Assembly (NCBI RefSeq): GCF_022965805.1
Contig: NC_133116.1
Coordinates: 4,712,001 to 4,776,000, forward strand
DNA length: 64,000 bases
Origin: Primulina eburnea
Lineage: Eukaryota; Streptophyta; Magnoliopsida; Lamiales; Gesneriaceae
Direction of reading: 5' to 3'
This document shows positions 63,117-64,000 of this stretch, piece after piece. Both the position numbers and the translations under genes were made by a program. The notes beneath the pieces were generated by a model. It did not search any database and was not told where the DNA came from. It saw only the letters and a program-made list of their open reading frames with translations. The number at the start of each line of letters is the position of its first letter. Positions within the stretch are counted from its first letter, which is position 1.

Positions 63117-64000
63117 CTAGGTAGTATGAGACACAAATGCAAAATTATGCATCCTTTCAAGAATCCCACTTGCTTTCCTCTTTGCCCTTGAAGTTCCTGT
63201 TTGTGCTACCTGAGTGAGAATTTCACATGCATTCTCGACCCCCCTAATCTCCCTTAACTTTCTTCTATCATTATAACACATTGTGTAAAGAATCGCGACA
63301 CAAGTTTCCTTGTTATGTTCATCAGTGTTGTCCATAAGTATATTGAAAAAGTGGACTATCCCACCGTGCTCTTCTATCTGTTCGATAGCCTTGTGATGAC
63401 TAGAAAGTTTAGCAAGAATCTTCAACATTTCATCTGTAAGTATAGAACCTGTAATCTTGCACATCAAAACAGCAATAGCTCCTTCAGAAATAGCTTTCTC
63501 CCGATTCTCAACCACAGTGCAAAGATTTTTCAGAGCTAAGGCTGCATCCTTTGAAACCAGCGGATGCCCTTCTTCAAGAAGATCAATTAAGAGCTTAACA
63601 ACGCCCAATTTTCCTAATTCGTGTTTCTTTGAGTCAAGGGCTGATAATAAAGAAAGTACCACAGCAGCATGGCTTTTAATTTCAGTCCTATTGACTTTTA
63701 AAGACTCCATTACGAGTGACACCGCTGATGGAATTTCAGATACCATATTCATGACGTCATTGTCATGAATGGATATATTCAAAATCGTTGCAACAAAATC
63801 TTCTTGAAGATCATCATCAGAGTATATCTCCTTGAGTAAAATTGGATTGAATAACTGAGGAATGGCGTATGAAACATCTGCAAAAAGAGCTTTGAAAGAT
63901 GGAAATCTATTTGTGAGCATTCGGAGTTCTTTTCCTGCACTTTTGGCATCAGAAAGAGAAGAGGATGATAACTTTTCGAGAAGTTCAATCAGATGATCCG
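63117..64000 (-). CDS. U-box/ARM-repeat E3 ligase, PUB9-like (3' part, runs off window)
   Basis: The frame is open from the right edge to TAG at 63117-63119. It gives about 294 residues of tandem armadillo repeats, with words such as SHAAVVLSLLSALDSKKHEL, GVVKLLIDLLEEGHPLVSKD and AALALKNLCTVVENREKAI, and ends FVSHTT. ARM repeats bind substrates or partners in plant U-box ubiquitin ligases. The composition and the DHLIELLEKLSS...LRMLTNRFPSF entry resemble PUB9/PUB38. The catalytic U-box itself would lie upstream, outside the window, so the E3 assignment is inferred. An ARM-only protein is the alternative. It is convergent with VDE. Confidence 0.8.
   Translation of the reverse strand, partial: DHLIELLEKLSSSSLSDAKSAGKELRMLTNRFPSFKALFADVSYAIPQLFNPILLKEIYSDDDLQEDFVATILNISIHDNDVMNMVSEIPSAVSLVMESLKVNRTEIKSHAAVVLSLLSALDSKKHELGKLGVVKLLIDLLEEGHPLVSKDAALALKNLCTVVENREKAISEGAIAVLMCKITGSILTDEMLKILAKLSSHHKAIEQIEEHGGIVHFFNILMDNTDEHNKETCVAILYTMCYNDRRKLREIRGVENACEILTQVAQTGTSRAKRKASGILERMHNFAFVSHTT

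Noticed and set aside
1..64000. CRISPR array, operon or bacterial-type defence system
   Set aside because: All supported genes are plant nuclear genes with introns, and repeats are transposons or microsatellites. No regularly spaced repeat-spacer array was seen.

Overview
The window is nuclear DNA from a flowering plant. The evidence is AT-rich introns with GT-AG borders, plant-specific gene families, and plant-type Copia and L1-like retroelements. Gene and repeat style suggest a eudicot, perhaps an asterid, but the species cannot be fixed from the sequence alone.

Layout from left to right. (1) 808-2480, minus strand: the first three exons of a FLOWERING LOCUS T-type gene; exon 4 lies beyond the left edge. 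(2) 2.5-9.7 kb: its upstream region, with microsatellites, a decayed noncoding retroelement-like tract, a ~500 bp terminal-inverted-repeat element and two copies of a ~180 bp MITE. (3) 9738-23857, minus: a complete 15-exon cohesin alpha-kleisin gene of the SYN4/RAD21 type (1138 codons plus stop), with a 5'-truncated LINE in intron 5. (4) 26297-41696, minus: a complete 11-exon WD40-type inositol polyphosphate 5-phosphatase gene of the FRA3/5PTase12-14 group (1128 codons plus stop). A full-length but disabled LINE sits antisense in its intron 9. (5) 41.7-54.2 kb: intergenic, with many MITE copies and an intact, apparently very young Copia retrotransposon (46509-51643). Its LTRs look identical, its 1308-codon gag-pol frame is open, and it has a TAAAC target duplication. 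(6) 54190-57125, minus: a ten-exon gene for a small Q/P-rich protein I do not recognise. (7) 58729-61531, plus: a complete five-exon violaxanthin de-epoxidase gene (462 codons plus stop). (8) 63117-64000, minus: the 3' part of an ARM-repeat, PUB9-like U-box gene running off the right edge.

The genes do not form one pathway. They cover flowering time (FT), chromosome cohesion (SYN4), phosphoinositide signalling and secondary walls (FRA3), photoprotection (VDE) and probable ubiquitination (PUB). In Arabidopsis FT is At1g65480 and FRA3 is At1g65580, so the co-occurrence here looks like old microsynteny and supports the FRA3 orthology call.

Exon borders were set by eye from splice consensus plus unbroken phase through each gene. 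All three complete multi-exon genes with recognised families close with a consistent reading frame. I found no novel multi-gene system. The most notable items are the 9-bp-TSD MITE family, the young Copia copy, the LINE with several identifiable lesions, and the unknown ten-exon gene.
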